Shown here: piece after piece, positions 12,688 through 20,261 of the stretch | How positions within the stretch are numbered: the first letter of the stretch is position 1 | How the letters are laid out: each line of letters starts with the position of its first letter | NCBI GenBank assembly: GCA_037968835.1 | Contig: JBBKWG010000286.1 | Coordinates: 1-21,478, forward strand | DNA from: JBBKWG01 sp037968835 | GTDB taxonomy: Bacteria > Pseudomonadota > Alphaproteobacteria > Rhodobacterales > Rhodobacteraceae | Direction of reading: 5' to 3' | Length of the DNA: 21,478 nucleotides | The notes under the pieces: model-generated | Told to the model about the DNA's origin: nothing | The model's input: only the letters and a program-made list of their open reading frames with translations | Database searches by the model: none | Position numbers and translations under genes: made by a program

Positions 12688-13734
12688 TCAAATAGCTTTC
12701 CCGTCGCTGTCGAAGAAGTGCAGTCGCTCGCGAGGCGCCAACAGCCCGATCCTGTCGCCTTCGCGCACCGGTGTGTCGCCATCCGTGCGCACTGTCATCT
12801 GGCCCTGGGGTCCCCCGTCAACGATCAGAAAGGTGTCGGCCCCGAGATATTCCAACACATCGACGGTCGCGTCCATGAAACCCTCGCCTACGGGCGCAAT
12901 CTCGATGTGTTCGGGACGCACTCCCATTTTGACCGCCGGACGATCACCGCCGAATGGACCGCCCCGCGCGCCCTTCAACCGGAACGTACCGGCATCGGTT
13001 TCGCAGTCCATGATGTTCATCTTGGGCGATCCGATGAACTGCGCGACGAACAGATTTGCCGGCCGTTCGTACAATTCCCGCGGGCTTCCGACCTGCGCAA
13101 TCGTGCCGAACTCCAGTACCACGATCCGGTCCGCCAACGTCATTGCCTCGACCTGATCGTGGGTGACATATATCATCGTACGCTTCAGCGTCTGGTGCAG
13201 CTTAGCGATTTCGTAGCGCATCTCGACCCGAAGCGAAGCGTCGAGGTTCGAAAGTGGCTCGTCGAAAAGAAACGCGGTCGGGTCGCGGACAATGGAGCGC
13301 CCGATTGCGACGCGCTGCCGCTGCCCGCCCGAAAGGGCCTTCGGTCGCCGATCGAGGTAGGGTTCAAGTTTCAGCACGCGCGCGGCTTCATTCACCTTCT
13401 CCTCCATCTCGGCCTTGGGCGCACCGGCAGTCTTCAGCGAGAACCCCATATTGTCGCGCACCGACATATGCGGATAGAGCGCGTAGGATTGGAACACCAT
13501 CGACAGCCCACGCTTGGAGGGCGGATCGCCGGTCTTGTCGACGCCGTCGATCAGCATCGCCCCGCGGGAAGTCTCTTCCAGCCCGCCGATCATCCGAAGA
13601 AGCGTGGACTTGCCGCACCCCGAAGGGCCAACGAATACGACGAATTCTCCGTCCATGATCTCAAGGTCGATTCCCTTGATGACCTGAACTTCGCCGAACC
13701 ATTTCTCGACCTTCTGAAGTGTGATCGCACCCAT
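12688..13734 (-). CDS. Sugar ABC transporter ATP-binding protein (MalK/UgpC type)
   Basis: A 348-residue cytoplasmic ATPase that powers the two permeases encoded upstream. It has Walker A GPSGCGKST (36-44), the Q-loop in MVFQSYALYPHM (79-90), signature ALSGGQRQRVAIGR (133-146), Walker B AFLFDEPLSNLDA (154-166) and H-loop His192 (YVTHDQVEAMTL). The C-terminal third is the TOBE/MalK-type regulatory domain, with KMGVRPEHIEI near residue 270. The VFQSYALYPHM and GSPKMN motifs place it in the CUT1 carbohydrate class. Start: two adjacent ATGs (13737 and 13734) overlap the glycosidase stop. GGGAG gives the better spacing for 13734. It is the last gene of the operon, an unusual but not rare position. 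Confidence 0.95.
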   Translation of the reverse strand: MGAITLQKVEKWFGEVQVIKGIDLEIMDGEFVVFVGPSGCGKSTLLRMIGGLEETSRGAMLIDGVDKTGDPPSKRGLSMVFQSYALYPHMSVRDNMGFSLKTAGAPKAEMEEKVNEAARVLKLEPYLDRRPKALSGGQRQRVAIGRSIVRDPTAFLFDEPLSNLDASLRVEMRYEIAKLHQTLKRTMIYVTHDQVEAMTLADRIVVLEFGTIAQVGSPRELYERPANLFVAQFIGSPKMNIMDCETDAGTFRLKGARGGPFGGDRPAVKMGVRPEHIEIAPVGEGFMDATVDVLEYLGADTFLIVDGGPQGQMTVRTDGDTPVREGDRIGLLAPRERLHFFDSDGKAI

Positions 13735-15011
13735 CATTCTCTCCCGTCGCGGGGCGAAAGCCAGCCCAGCCATATTGCCGCAGTCCATGTGAACCGGCTG
13801 CCGCCAGCAGGCGCGCCTGTCATCGGGTCGAAGTACTCTGCGAACCCGTTTTCTTCGATAAGTCGCCGGGTCGTTGCCCTCAGACGTTCAGCCTCTTCGA
13901 TGTGGCCGCAGTCTTCGAGACCTATACCGATCATGGTGTTCATGATCCCCCAGACCGGACCGCGCCAATACCGCTGTGGATTGAACTTCGGACCCTCGGG
14001 ATCGTAGCTGGCGACGGCGAATGGCGCGGCATCCGACACCCGTTCCAACTGGTTCAGCATTCTGGGATTGTCGATCCCCGCCCACCAGCTAAGGAACGAG
14101 GCGTTCGACAACGATTGTGCGAATTCGCCCGTAACGACATCGCGACTGTCATAGGATTCCAGCACATCGTTCCACAGTGTCAGCGCGCCGGCTTCCAGTT
14201 CCTCGGTCCAGGCGTCGATTTCGTCGCGGTCCTCGCCCAGAACGTCTGCGATTTCGGCCAGATCCCGGTTCGAGCGCAATAGGGTAAACGTCATGGTCGG
14301 GTCGGCCACCATGAAAGGCCGGTCCTCGGCCAGCTTCGCTTCGTCCCAACCCAGCCGCCTGCCGCGCTGCACCAGCCAGATATAACGGTCGTAGTCTTCC
14401 TTTGTCGGCCGCATCATCGGGTCGACGTGACTGGTGTCGCGGCGTTTGTATTCGCCGACCCCAACCGGATCTATCGCGGACATCGCGCCGTCCCAGTCCG
14501 GTGCATTGTCGCGTCCGGATTCCCAGGGATGCGTGATGCACACCGCGCCCTGATCGGTGCGCCATGTCATGAACCAGCGATGGAACTCGACGATTCTCGG
14601 AAACAACGAGCGAAGACGTTCCTTGCCGTCCGGGTCGGCTTCGAAGATGCGGCGTATGAAGGTCGCTGCAATCGGGGGTTGGCTGATGCCCGACGACGGG
14701 ACCGGCCCCGTCACACCGGCTTCAAAGCAGCCCCAGACATCGGGACCCGGGAAATAGCCAGGGTCGGATTTGTGAAACAGGATGTGGGGCACCATGCCGT
14801 TTGGCCACTGACCGGAAAACAGCGTTTCGATTTCCGTCCATGCGCGATCAACGTCGAAATCGGCGAAACCCCAGGCCGCGAAAACCGAGTCCCAGTTCCA
14901 CTGATAGGGGTAGAGTCCGTCCGTCGGCACCGTATATCTGCCGCGATCGTTCCCGGTGAGGATCGCGCGCGCCTCTTCGTCGAAAGTCCTGGTGTCTGCC
15001 ATGTCATTCAT
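13734..15011 (-). CDS. GH63-like (mannosylglycerate/glucosylglycerate hydrolase-type) glycosidase
   Basis: A 425-residue cytoplasmic protein with no signal peptide, best matching the (alpha/alpha)6-barrel glycosidases of GH63 and the MGH1-like group. Recognisable blocks are YPYQWNWDSVFAAWGF (34-49), the QWPNGMVPHILF segment (68-79), HPWESGRDNAPDWD (161-174) with the likely general-acid Asp, RYWRGPVWGIMNTMIG, and NGFAEYFDPMTG (388-399) with the likely base Glu392. Characterised relatives hydrolyse glucosylglycerate, mannosylglycerate or alpha-glucosides with inversion. The exact substrate here is inferred only. It overlaps permease 2 by ATGA and the ATPase at its other end. A second ATG at 15002 has better spacing to AAAGG and may be the true start. 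Confidence 0.82.
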   Translation of the reverse strand: MNDMADTRTFDEEARAILTGNDRGRYTVPTDGLYPYQWNWDSVFAAWGFADFDVDRAWTEIETLFSGQWPNGMVPHILFHKSDPGYFPGPDVWGCFEAGVTGPVPSSGISQPPIAATFIRRIFEADPDGKERLRSLFPRIVEFHRWFMTWRTDQGAVCITHPWESGRDNAPDWDGAMSAIDPVGVGEYKRRDTSHVDPMMRPTKEDYDRYIWLVQRGRRLGWDEAKLAEDRPFMVADPTMTFTLLRSNRDLAEIADVLGEDRDEIDAWTEELEAGALTLWNDVLESYDSRDVVTGEFAQSLSNASFLSWWAGIDNPRMLNQLERVSDAAPFAVASYDPEGPKFNPQRYWRGPVWGIMNTMIGIGLEDCGHIEEAERLRATTRRLIEENGFAEYFDPMTGAPAGGSRFTWTAAIWLGWLSPRDGRE

Positions 15012-16216
15012 CCTTTGACCGATCCGGCCGTCAGTCCCTTGGTCATGAACCTCTCAAGCCCGAGGAACAGCGCCATGATCGGCACGGTTGCCACCACCGC
15101 CCCGGCCATCAGGTGCTGGCGCGGAATTTCCGACGAGTTGAGCGATGCGATCCCGCGTGTCAGTGTGAATTTCGACGGATCGTCGAGCAGCATGAAAGCC
15201 AGCAGGAATTCGTTCCAGGCGATCATGAACACGTAAAGCGAGACCGATGCGAGCGCCGGCAAACTGAGCGGCAAGGTGATCTTCCAGACGACCGCCAGCC
15301 GCGACAGCCCGTCCATAAGCCCTGCTTCCTCAACCTCGGCGGGCAACCCGCGGAAATAGCCCTGCAGCATATAAAGCGCGACCGGGATGGTCGTCACCGG
15401 GTAGATCAGCACTAGCCCGAAGATAGTGTTGCGAAGACCGGTCATCGAGAAAGCGATGTAGATCGGCAGCGCCAGAACGATCATCGGAACCATGTAGATC
15501 AACAGGATAGAGCGTGAAAACGCAGCCCGACCGCGAAAGCGAAGCCGCGCAACGGCGTAGGCACCCGGAATGCTGAAAGCCAGTGTCAACAGGACCGTCA
15601 GCACCGAAACATAGAACGAGGTCCAGAGGTAGGAGCCGAAATTAAAGTCCGCGAACAGCTCGACATAGCTTCGGAACAGATCGGTGCCTTTGGACAGATC
15701 AATGCTGAAATCGAGCGGGTTCTGGATCAGTTCGGACTGGTTCTTCAGGCTCGTCATCACCATCACGTAAAACGGTATGGCGACGATGGCGGTGAAGAAA
15801 ACATAGCCGAACCCGGTCATGAAACGGATCACCGCTTCTTCAAACTCGTGACGGGTCGCCGTCCCGAACGGCAGATCACGGATCATCAGGTATAGCGGCC
15901 ATGCCGTAGCCGCGCCGTAAATCACCCATGCTGACACGATAGTGAACGTCGAGGTCGCGTCGGCAGCCGTGATCGCGGGTGTGAAGAACCAGTAAAATAA
16001 CGCCAGCACTGGCGCGAAAATCAGCGCCCAGCGGTTACCTCCTTCCAGCCACACCAGACCCAGCCACGCGCCGGTCAGAAGCGACCCCCACAGCGATGGA
16101 GCGAGCCCTTCGCCAGTCGAGAAGCTGACCAGGATACAGGCCGTTATGGCCATGACGAACGACCACAGCGCACCGATGACTGGCGCCGCGATGTAACCGA
16201 AGCGAAGCGCTTTCAT
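15008..16216 (-). CDS. Sugar ABC transporter permease 2 (MalG type) with N-terminal four-helix extension
   Basis: 402 residues. From about residue 131 on it is a normal CUT1 MalG-like permease: FMTGFGYVFFTAIVAIPFYVMVMTSLK is the first canonical helix, SFYVSVLTVLLTLAFSIPGAYAVARLRF the second, and the EAA loop that docks on the ATPase is EVEEAGLMDGLSRLAVVWKITLPL (294-317). The first 115 residues are unusual for this family: four additional hydrophobic segments (about 7-31, 41-57, 62-80, 90-112). Start: ATG overlapping the permease 1 stop (ATGA), with GAGGAAGG just upstream. It is co-translated with permease 1 and the glycosidase. The core assignment is secure; the role of the extra membrane domain is unknown. 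Confidence 0.93.
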   Translation of the reverse strand: MKALRFGYIAAPVIGALWSFVMAITACILVSFSTGEGLAPSLWGSLLTGAWLGLVWLEGGNRWALIFAPVLALFYWFFTPAITAADATSTFTIVSAWVIYGAATAWPLYLMIRDLPFGTATRHEFEEAVIRFMTGFGYVFFTAIVAIPFYVMVMTSLKNQSELIQNPLDFSIDLSKGTDLFRSYVELFADFNFGSYLWTSFYVSVLTVLLTLAFSIPGAYAVARLRFRGRAAFSRSILLIYMVPMIVLALPIYIAFSMTGLRNTIFGLVLIYPVTTIPVALYMLQGYFRGLPAEVEEAGLMDGLSRLAVVWKITLPLSLPALASVSLYVFMIAWNEFLLAFMLLDDPSKFTLTRGIASLNSSEIPRQHLMAGAVVATVPIMALFLGLERFMTKGLTAGSVKG

Positions 16217-17445
16217 AGCCCTTCCTCCTGACTGACATATTTGAAGAAGAAGATCGCAAACAGGATCAGCGAGCAGAAGATAACCACCGCCACCGCCGCT
16301 CCCGCGCCGATATTGGACACCGCGAACGCCTGTTCATAGACGTTCACGGTAAGCGTCCGCGTCCCTGCATTGCCGCCAGTCAAAAGGAAAATATCGTCGA
16401 ACTTGTTGAACGTCCAGATGAAGCGCAGCAGGAACAGAACCGACAGGATGCCAAGCAGTTGCGGCACGCTGAGATACCAGAATTTCTGGAACGGCGATGC
16501 CCCGTCCATGTCCGCGGCCTCGTACATGTCGGTGTCGATGGATTGCATCCGCGCGAGGATGAACAGGAACGACAGCGGGAAATATCGCCAGATCTCGAAT
16601 ACGGTGACCATGATCAGCGCCAACGGCTTTTCGCCGAAGAAATTGATTGCCTGGTCAGTGACGCCCATCTGGATCAAAAGCGCGTTGGCCGAACCGGAAA
16701 ACGGATCAAAGAGAATGATCCACGCAAAGGCAACGGCAATGACGGGGGCCACGTATGGGAACAGATAAAGGCCGCGAAGGATCCCTTGACCCTTGAATTC
16801 CTTGTTCAGCAACATCGCCGCGAACAGGCCGAACAGAAGCGCGCCAATAGTTCCGAAGATCGTGTAGAATAGCGTCACGCCCATCACGCCCCAGAACTCG
16901 TCGCCGTTGAACACGCGGGCGAAGTTCTTGCCGGTAAATTCGAAGTTGGTGAGTATGTTCTTTCCCGCCCCGGTCAGGATTGGGACCGATGCTTCAGCCG
17001 CGTTGCCAGCGGCGTCTTCGTCGCCGTCAAGCGCCACCAGGATCTCGATCTCGTCACGCCCGCCGCCGTCGAGATCTCCGAGATCGCACTTGATAGACGG
17101 CCCCTCGATCACGCAACGTGGATCGGCACTGAGTACGCTCATGCCACCGGGCAAGGTATCGGCCAGCGTTACGCCCGCGATAGCCTCGCTTTGGGAAGAA
17201 TTACGTAGCCGGTACTGAATGCGAAGATCGTCGCCCGACCCGCGTAGCGCCTCGCGCACCACCGGCGCCGGCGGTCGCAAATCCGCCAGACTGATCGGCT
17301 TCACGCTGATCCAGAAAATCGCCAGCAATGGCAGGACCACCACCGCAGAAACGATGAAGATCGTCGGGAATAGCAACCCCCACGCCAGCCGCGCCTCGCG
17401 CCGCTGAAGGGGACCCGTCCCGGTTGGAGGTGTTGCAGTGGCCAT
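16213..17445 (-). CDS. Sugar ABC transporter permease 1 (MalF type) with DUF11-like periplasmic insert
   Basis: 410 residues. Helix 1 (LAWGLLFPTIFIVSAVVVLPLLAIFWISV, about 20-48) is followed by an insert of about 105 residues (60-165) not found in ordinary MalF-like permeases. Its sequence resembles a DUF11-type beta-sandwich: Asn/Ser-rich start, VTLADTLPGGMSVL (92-105), Cys111 and Cys120 flanking a short loop, then CDLGDLDGGGRDEIEILVAL (120-139) and AGNAAEASV. The permease resumes at FTGKNFARVFNG (170-181) and has the EAA motif EAADMDGASPFQKFWYLSVP (309-328). Start: ATG at 17445 (MATATPP) with CGGAG seven bases upstream. It is the first permease gene, 57 bases after the binding-protein gene with a strong hairpin in between. 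Confidence 0.93.
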   Translation of the reverse strand: MATATPPTGTGPLQRREARLAWGLLFPTIFIVSAVVVLPLLAIFWISVKPISLADLRPPAPVVREALRGSGDDLRIQYRLRNSSQSEAIAGVTLADTLPGGMSVLSADPRCVIEGPSIKCDLGDLDGGGRDEIEILVALDGDEDAAGNAAEASVPILTGAGKNILTNFEFTGKNFARVFNGDEFWGVMGVTLFYTIFGTIGALLFGLFAAMLLNKEFKGQGILRGLYLFPYVAPVIAVAFAWIILFDPFSGSANALLIQMGVTDQAINFFGEKPLALIMVTVFEIWRYFPLSFLFILARMQSIDTDMYEAADMDGASPFQKFWYLSVPQLLGILSVLFLLRFIWTFNKFDDIFLLTGGNAGTRTLTVNVYEQAFAVSNIGAGAAVAVVIFCSLILFAIFFFKYVSQEEGL

Positions 17446-17466
17446 GGAAGTGCTCCGGTTGGAGGG

Positions 17467-17494
17467 GCCGGGCGGCGACACTCCGCCGCCCGGC
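17467..17494 (-). promoter_or_regulatory. Intercistronic GC stem-loop between binding-protein and permease genes
   Basis: GCCGGGCGGCG and CGCCGCCCGGC form a perfect 11-bp stem with the 6-base loop ACACTC. It starts nine bases after the binding-protein stop and ends before the permease 1 ribosome-binding site. There is no following T-run. The position is that of the malE-malF intercistronic hairpins that protect the upstream mRNA, so it probably raises binding-protein levels over permease. Confidence 0.75.
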
Positions 17495-17502
17495 GCAGCG
17501 CC

Positions 17503-18861
17503 TTATTCGATAGCGCCGAGTTCTTCGTTCATCTTGGCCACGGCAGCCGGACCGTCGATTGCGCCGTCGATATACTCACGCACAATCCGGTTGATCGACT
17601 GGCTGTTGATCATCTTAGAAGCCAATGCAAGCTGACCGTCCGCCACGCCCCAACGCTGCGCGACGTCCAGACCGCCGACGATCTCGTCGATCATCGACGC
17701 TTCATAAAGCTCTGACAGCGGCGCCTTGCGGTCCACACCGACGTCCAGCTTCGACCACGCATCGACGAATTCGGTGGGGTTGTCAGCCGTGCCACGACGC
17801 ACAGGGAATTTACCCTCGGCAGCGATCGACAGGGTTTGCGTGTAACCTTCGTTCATCGAATAGTTCACGAATGCCTGCGCCTCGTCGATGTTGGCGTCGG
17901 CGGATATACCGAAGTAACGAATATCGCCCCAGGCCGCACCGTCCGGGTTCGAAGGACCGGCAAAGTTGGTCACGATTCCGGTTTTCGATGCCAGTTCGGC
18001 CGAGGTCGGGTCGTCGTTTATCGTGGGCGGAGCGCTGTCACGCAATCCGGCGAGTTCATCGAGAATGAACGGCGACCAGATGATCATTGCCGCGTTTCCC
18101 GAGAAATAGAGCGTGCGAGATTGATCCCAGTACAGCTCTCCCGGAGGCGACGCTTCGGCGATGGCTTTGTAGAATTCCAGCACTTCGACGGTCTTCTTCT
18201 CGTCAAAACCCGTGAACCCATCAGGTCCGACCGGCGACGCACCGTTGGCGAGGAACACGTGCTCCAGAACTTGCGACATGAAGTTTTCATCGACCTTTGT
18301 CGCGGCCACGAACCCGAACATCTCAGGCGGGTTGTGGAGCGCCGCAACGGCAGCTAGCACATTCGCGAAAGTTGTTGGCGGCTCAAGCCCGGCTTCGTCG
18401 AACAGGTCCTTGCGATAGACGATCATCTGCGTCCAGCCATCGACTGGAACGGACGCCCATCCATCGTCGGTTGCCGCCATCGCCAATGCACCCGACGCGA
18501 ATGTGTCGGTACCAAGATCGTCGATCACTTCGGTCGCGGCATCCGCATCCAGAATGCCTGCCTCGACCCACGGCAAAGCGTATTGCAGGGGGTGATAAAT
18601 CACGTCCGGCAAGTCACCGGCTGCAAATGCCGCGGTAGCGCGCGTGCCCAAGTCGCTTTCTGTCACTGGGATCACCTCGACGGCGATGCCGGTCTCAGCT
18701 TCGAATGCAGCCGCCATTTCCTGCTGCTTTTCCAGCCGCTCTGGCTGCTCTTCGGTCGTCCAGAATCGGATGTCTGCGGCAGCGGTCATTGCGCTGAGCG
18801 CCAGGCCGACAGATGCCGTCAGCAACAGACGGGCCGTGGTTGTGGGTTTCGTAAATCTCAT
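17503..18861 (-). CDS. Sugar ABC transporter periplasmic solute-binding protein
   Basis: A 452-residue MalE/family-1-type extracellular solute-binding protein. It begins with a Sec signal peptide (MRFTKPTTTARLLLTASVGL, core to about 27, predicted cleavage near ATAAA|D at 29). The mature part shows the cluster B fold signatures: DIRFWTTEEQPERLEKQQEM, DLPDVIYHPLQYALPWVEAG, WTQMIVYRKDLFDEAGLEPPTTF, and FSGNAAMIIWSPFILDEL in the C-lobe. It is somewhat longer than a typical 400-430-residue member. Start: ATG with GGGAGG seven bases upstream; the in-frame opening to 19029 overlaps the regulator and is not used. It lies 32 bases after the LacI gene, with no promoter seen between, so it is probably read from the promoter ahead of the regulator. 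Confidence 0.95.
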   Translation of the reverse strand: MRFTKPTTTARLLLTASVGLALSAMTAAADIRFWTTEEQPERLEKQQEMAAAFEAETGIAVEVIPVTESDLGTRATAAFAAGDLPDVIYHPLQYALPWVEAGILDADAATEVIDDLGTDTFASGALAMAATDDGWASVPVDGWTQMIVYRKDLFDEAGLEPPTTFANVLAAVAALHNPPEMFGFVAATKVDENFMSQVLEHVFLANGASPVGPDGFTGFDEKKTVEVLEFYKAIAEASPPGELYWDQSRTLYFSGNAAMIIWSPFILDELAGLRDSAPPTINDDPTSAELASKTGIVTNFAGPSNPDGAAWGDIRYFGISADANIDEAQAFVNYSMNEGYTQTLSIAAEGKFPVRRGTADNPTEFVDAWSKLDVGVDRKAPLSELYEASMIDEIVGGLDVAQRWGVADGQLALASKMINSQSINRIVREYIDGAIDGPAAVAKMNEELGAIE

Positions 18862-18893
18862 GGTCGTCCTCCCTTTGGGTGATTGGCTATGTC

Positions 18894-20039
18894 TCAGGAA
18901 CTCGTACGCGCCGCAGCCACGCGGCGGGCAATTTCTTGGGGCGTGGAAACCGGCGGTCCATCCGAGCCGCGTTCGATCAGTCGTGCGGTGGAAAGATCGC
19001 GCAGCGTTGCGGGGTCTTCGCCCCGGCATTGCCGGATCAACAATCGCGCCAGGGCTTCGCCGGCTTTGCGGTTGTCCACGCGGAAAGTTGTGAGCGGTGG
19101 TTGCGCAAAGGCACCTTCGGGGATGCCGTCGTAACCGATGATCGAAACGTCACGCCCGATTTCAAGCCCCAGTGCCGGGATCGCCTCATAGGCGCCTAGC
19201 GCGGACTGATCGACGCTGTAGATGATGGCGGTCGGAGGCACCGGCAACGACAAAAGCCGCCGCGTTGCCGATGCACCCTCGGTCACCAATCGCGCATTGC
19301 GACACATCAGATCTGGTCCAACATCCAGCCTGCATTCGGCCATCCCGGTCAGATACCCTTCACGACGCAGGTGGGTATAATTGTATTCTTCGCCGCCCGC
19401 CACGAACCCGATGCGAGTATGACCCATTGAAAAAAGTCGATGCACCGCCAGTCGCATCGTTTCTTCGCCGGTGATGTCGTACCAGGAATAAGGCAGGGTC
19501 GCTTCGTCGACGCCAAATCGCGTGCGTCCATAGAGCACAAAGGGAACGGCAAGCTCGCTAAGCGTTCTGATCCGGGGATCCTCGCGCCGCGTTCGCTGAA
19601 GAATGAACCCATCGGCCTTCTGTTCTGCGACAAGACGTTCAAGGACGTCGCGCATATCACTGTCCGACTGCGCGCTCGCAACCGAAAGCGTCCAGCCCTC
19701 ATGGCTAGCCGCGGTCGTTACGCCAGCCAGAAAATCCGTCAGGAACGGACCGTGCGCATCATGTTCGTCGATCTGAAGCACCAAGCCCAATGCCCGCACG
19801 CGACCAGTGCGAATTGCTTGAGCGTGGGTTAATGGGCGATAGCCCATTTTCTCTGCCTGACGCCGAACGCGCTGCTGGGTCTGGTCGGAAATATCGGGAT
19901 AGCCGTTCATGGCACGGGATACGGTGCCCTTGGTCAGCCCAAGCGCATCCGCAAGATGGCTTATTGTGACCCGTGCTTTGGGTTGTCTCGTGCCCGTAAT
20001 CTGATCCGATGCGTCCAGTTTTTTGTCCTCCCGACTCAA
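18894..20039 (-). CDS. LacI-family transcriptional repressor of the uptake operon
   Basis: About 381 residues. The N-terminal LacI helix-turn-helix is VTISHLADALGLTKGTVSRAMNGYPDIS (24-51), with hinge QQRVRRQAEKMGYRP (55-69). The periplasmic-binding-protein-like effector domain (about 82-350) contains HTRIGFVAGG and the VSIIGYDGIPEGAFAQPPLTTFRV block that is nearly universal in LacI regulators. The start is unclear because no ATG precedes the domain. Reading from TTG at 20039 gives MSREDKKL. A CTG at 20018 has a perfect GGGAGG eight bases upstream and may be used. It is first in the operon, ahead of the binding-protein gene, and a 16-bp palindrome lies directly upstream. Autorepression with induction by the imported sugar or its product is inferred. 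Confidence 0.92.
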   Translation of the reverse strand: MSREDKKLDASDQITGTRQPKARVTISHLADALGLTKGTVSRAMNGYPDISDQTQQRVRRQAEKMGYRPLTHAQAIRTGRVRALGLVLQIDEHDAHGPFLTDFLAGVTTAASHEGWTLSVASAQSDSDMRDVLERLVAEQKADGFILQRTRREDPRIRTLSELAVPFVLYGRTRFGVDEATLPYSWYDITGEETMRLAVHRLFSMGHTRIGFVAGGEEYNYTHLRREGYLTGMAECRLDVGPDLMCRNARLVTEGASATRRLLSLPVPPTAIIYSVDQSALGAYEAIPALGLEIGRDVSIIGYDGIPEGAFAQPPLTTFRVDNRKAGEALARLLIRQCRGEDPATLRDLSTARLIERGSDGPPVSTPQEIARRVAAARTSS

Positions 20040-20049
20040 CTAATCGATT

Positions 20050-20065
20050 CCGAAACCGGTTTCGG
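20050..20065. promoter_or_regulatory. 16-bp perfect palindrome, probable LacI-family operator
   Basis: CCGAAACCGGTTTCGG is fully self-complementary, with the central CG characteristic of LacI-family operators (AAACCGGTTT core). It is centred about 19 bases upstream of the LacI-gene TTG codon, where it would overlap or adjoin the promoter. No equally good copy was seen elsewhere in the window. Confidence 0.75.
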
Positions 20066-20178
20066 CAAGGGTTTTGCAATTCCTGCGCTCGCCGGTCCGA
20101 TGCAGGCTTCCGAAATCGACTGGCAAAGCCATCAGCAAAACGGAGGAAGTGGCGTCTCAACCGATTACAAAGCGAGAC

Positions 20179-20207
20179 AAAAAAAGACCGGGCACAAAGG
20201 CCCGGTC
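20179..20207 (-). terminator. Rho-independent terminator of the response regulator gene
   Basis: GACCGGGC (20186-20193) and GCCCGGTC (20200-20207) form a perfect 8-bp stem with a 6-base loop. On the - strand this is followed by seven T (A-run 20179-20185). It lies 54 bases past the response-regulator stop and separates it from the transporter operon. Confidence 0.9.
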
Positions 20208-20261
20208 AGTCCAACAGGGAGGTACCATGTCATTGCCCGGACATGGAAACGGGGTTCTTTC

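Noticed and set aside
12718..14007. 429-codon open frame on the + strand opposite the ATPase and glycosidase genes
   Set aside because: It is antisense to two well-supported genes, has Arg/His/Asp-rich composition typical of GC-rich shadow frames, and contains no domain.
20040..20079. Promoter elements around the LacI operator (TTGCCG-N17-GATTAG, or TTGCAA farther up)
   Set aside because: The -10 matches are poor and the first option leaves almost no room for the ribosome-binding site, so no promoter coordinates were assigned.
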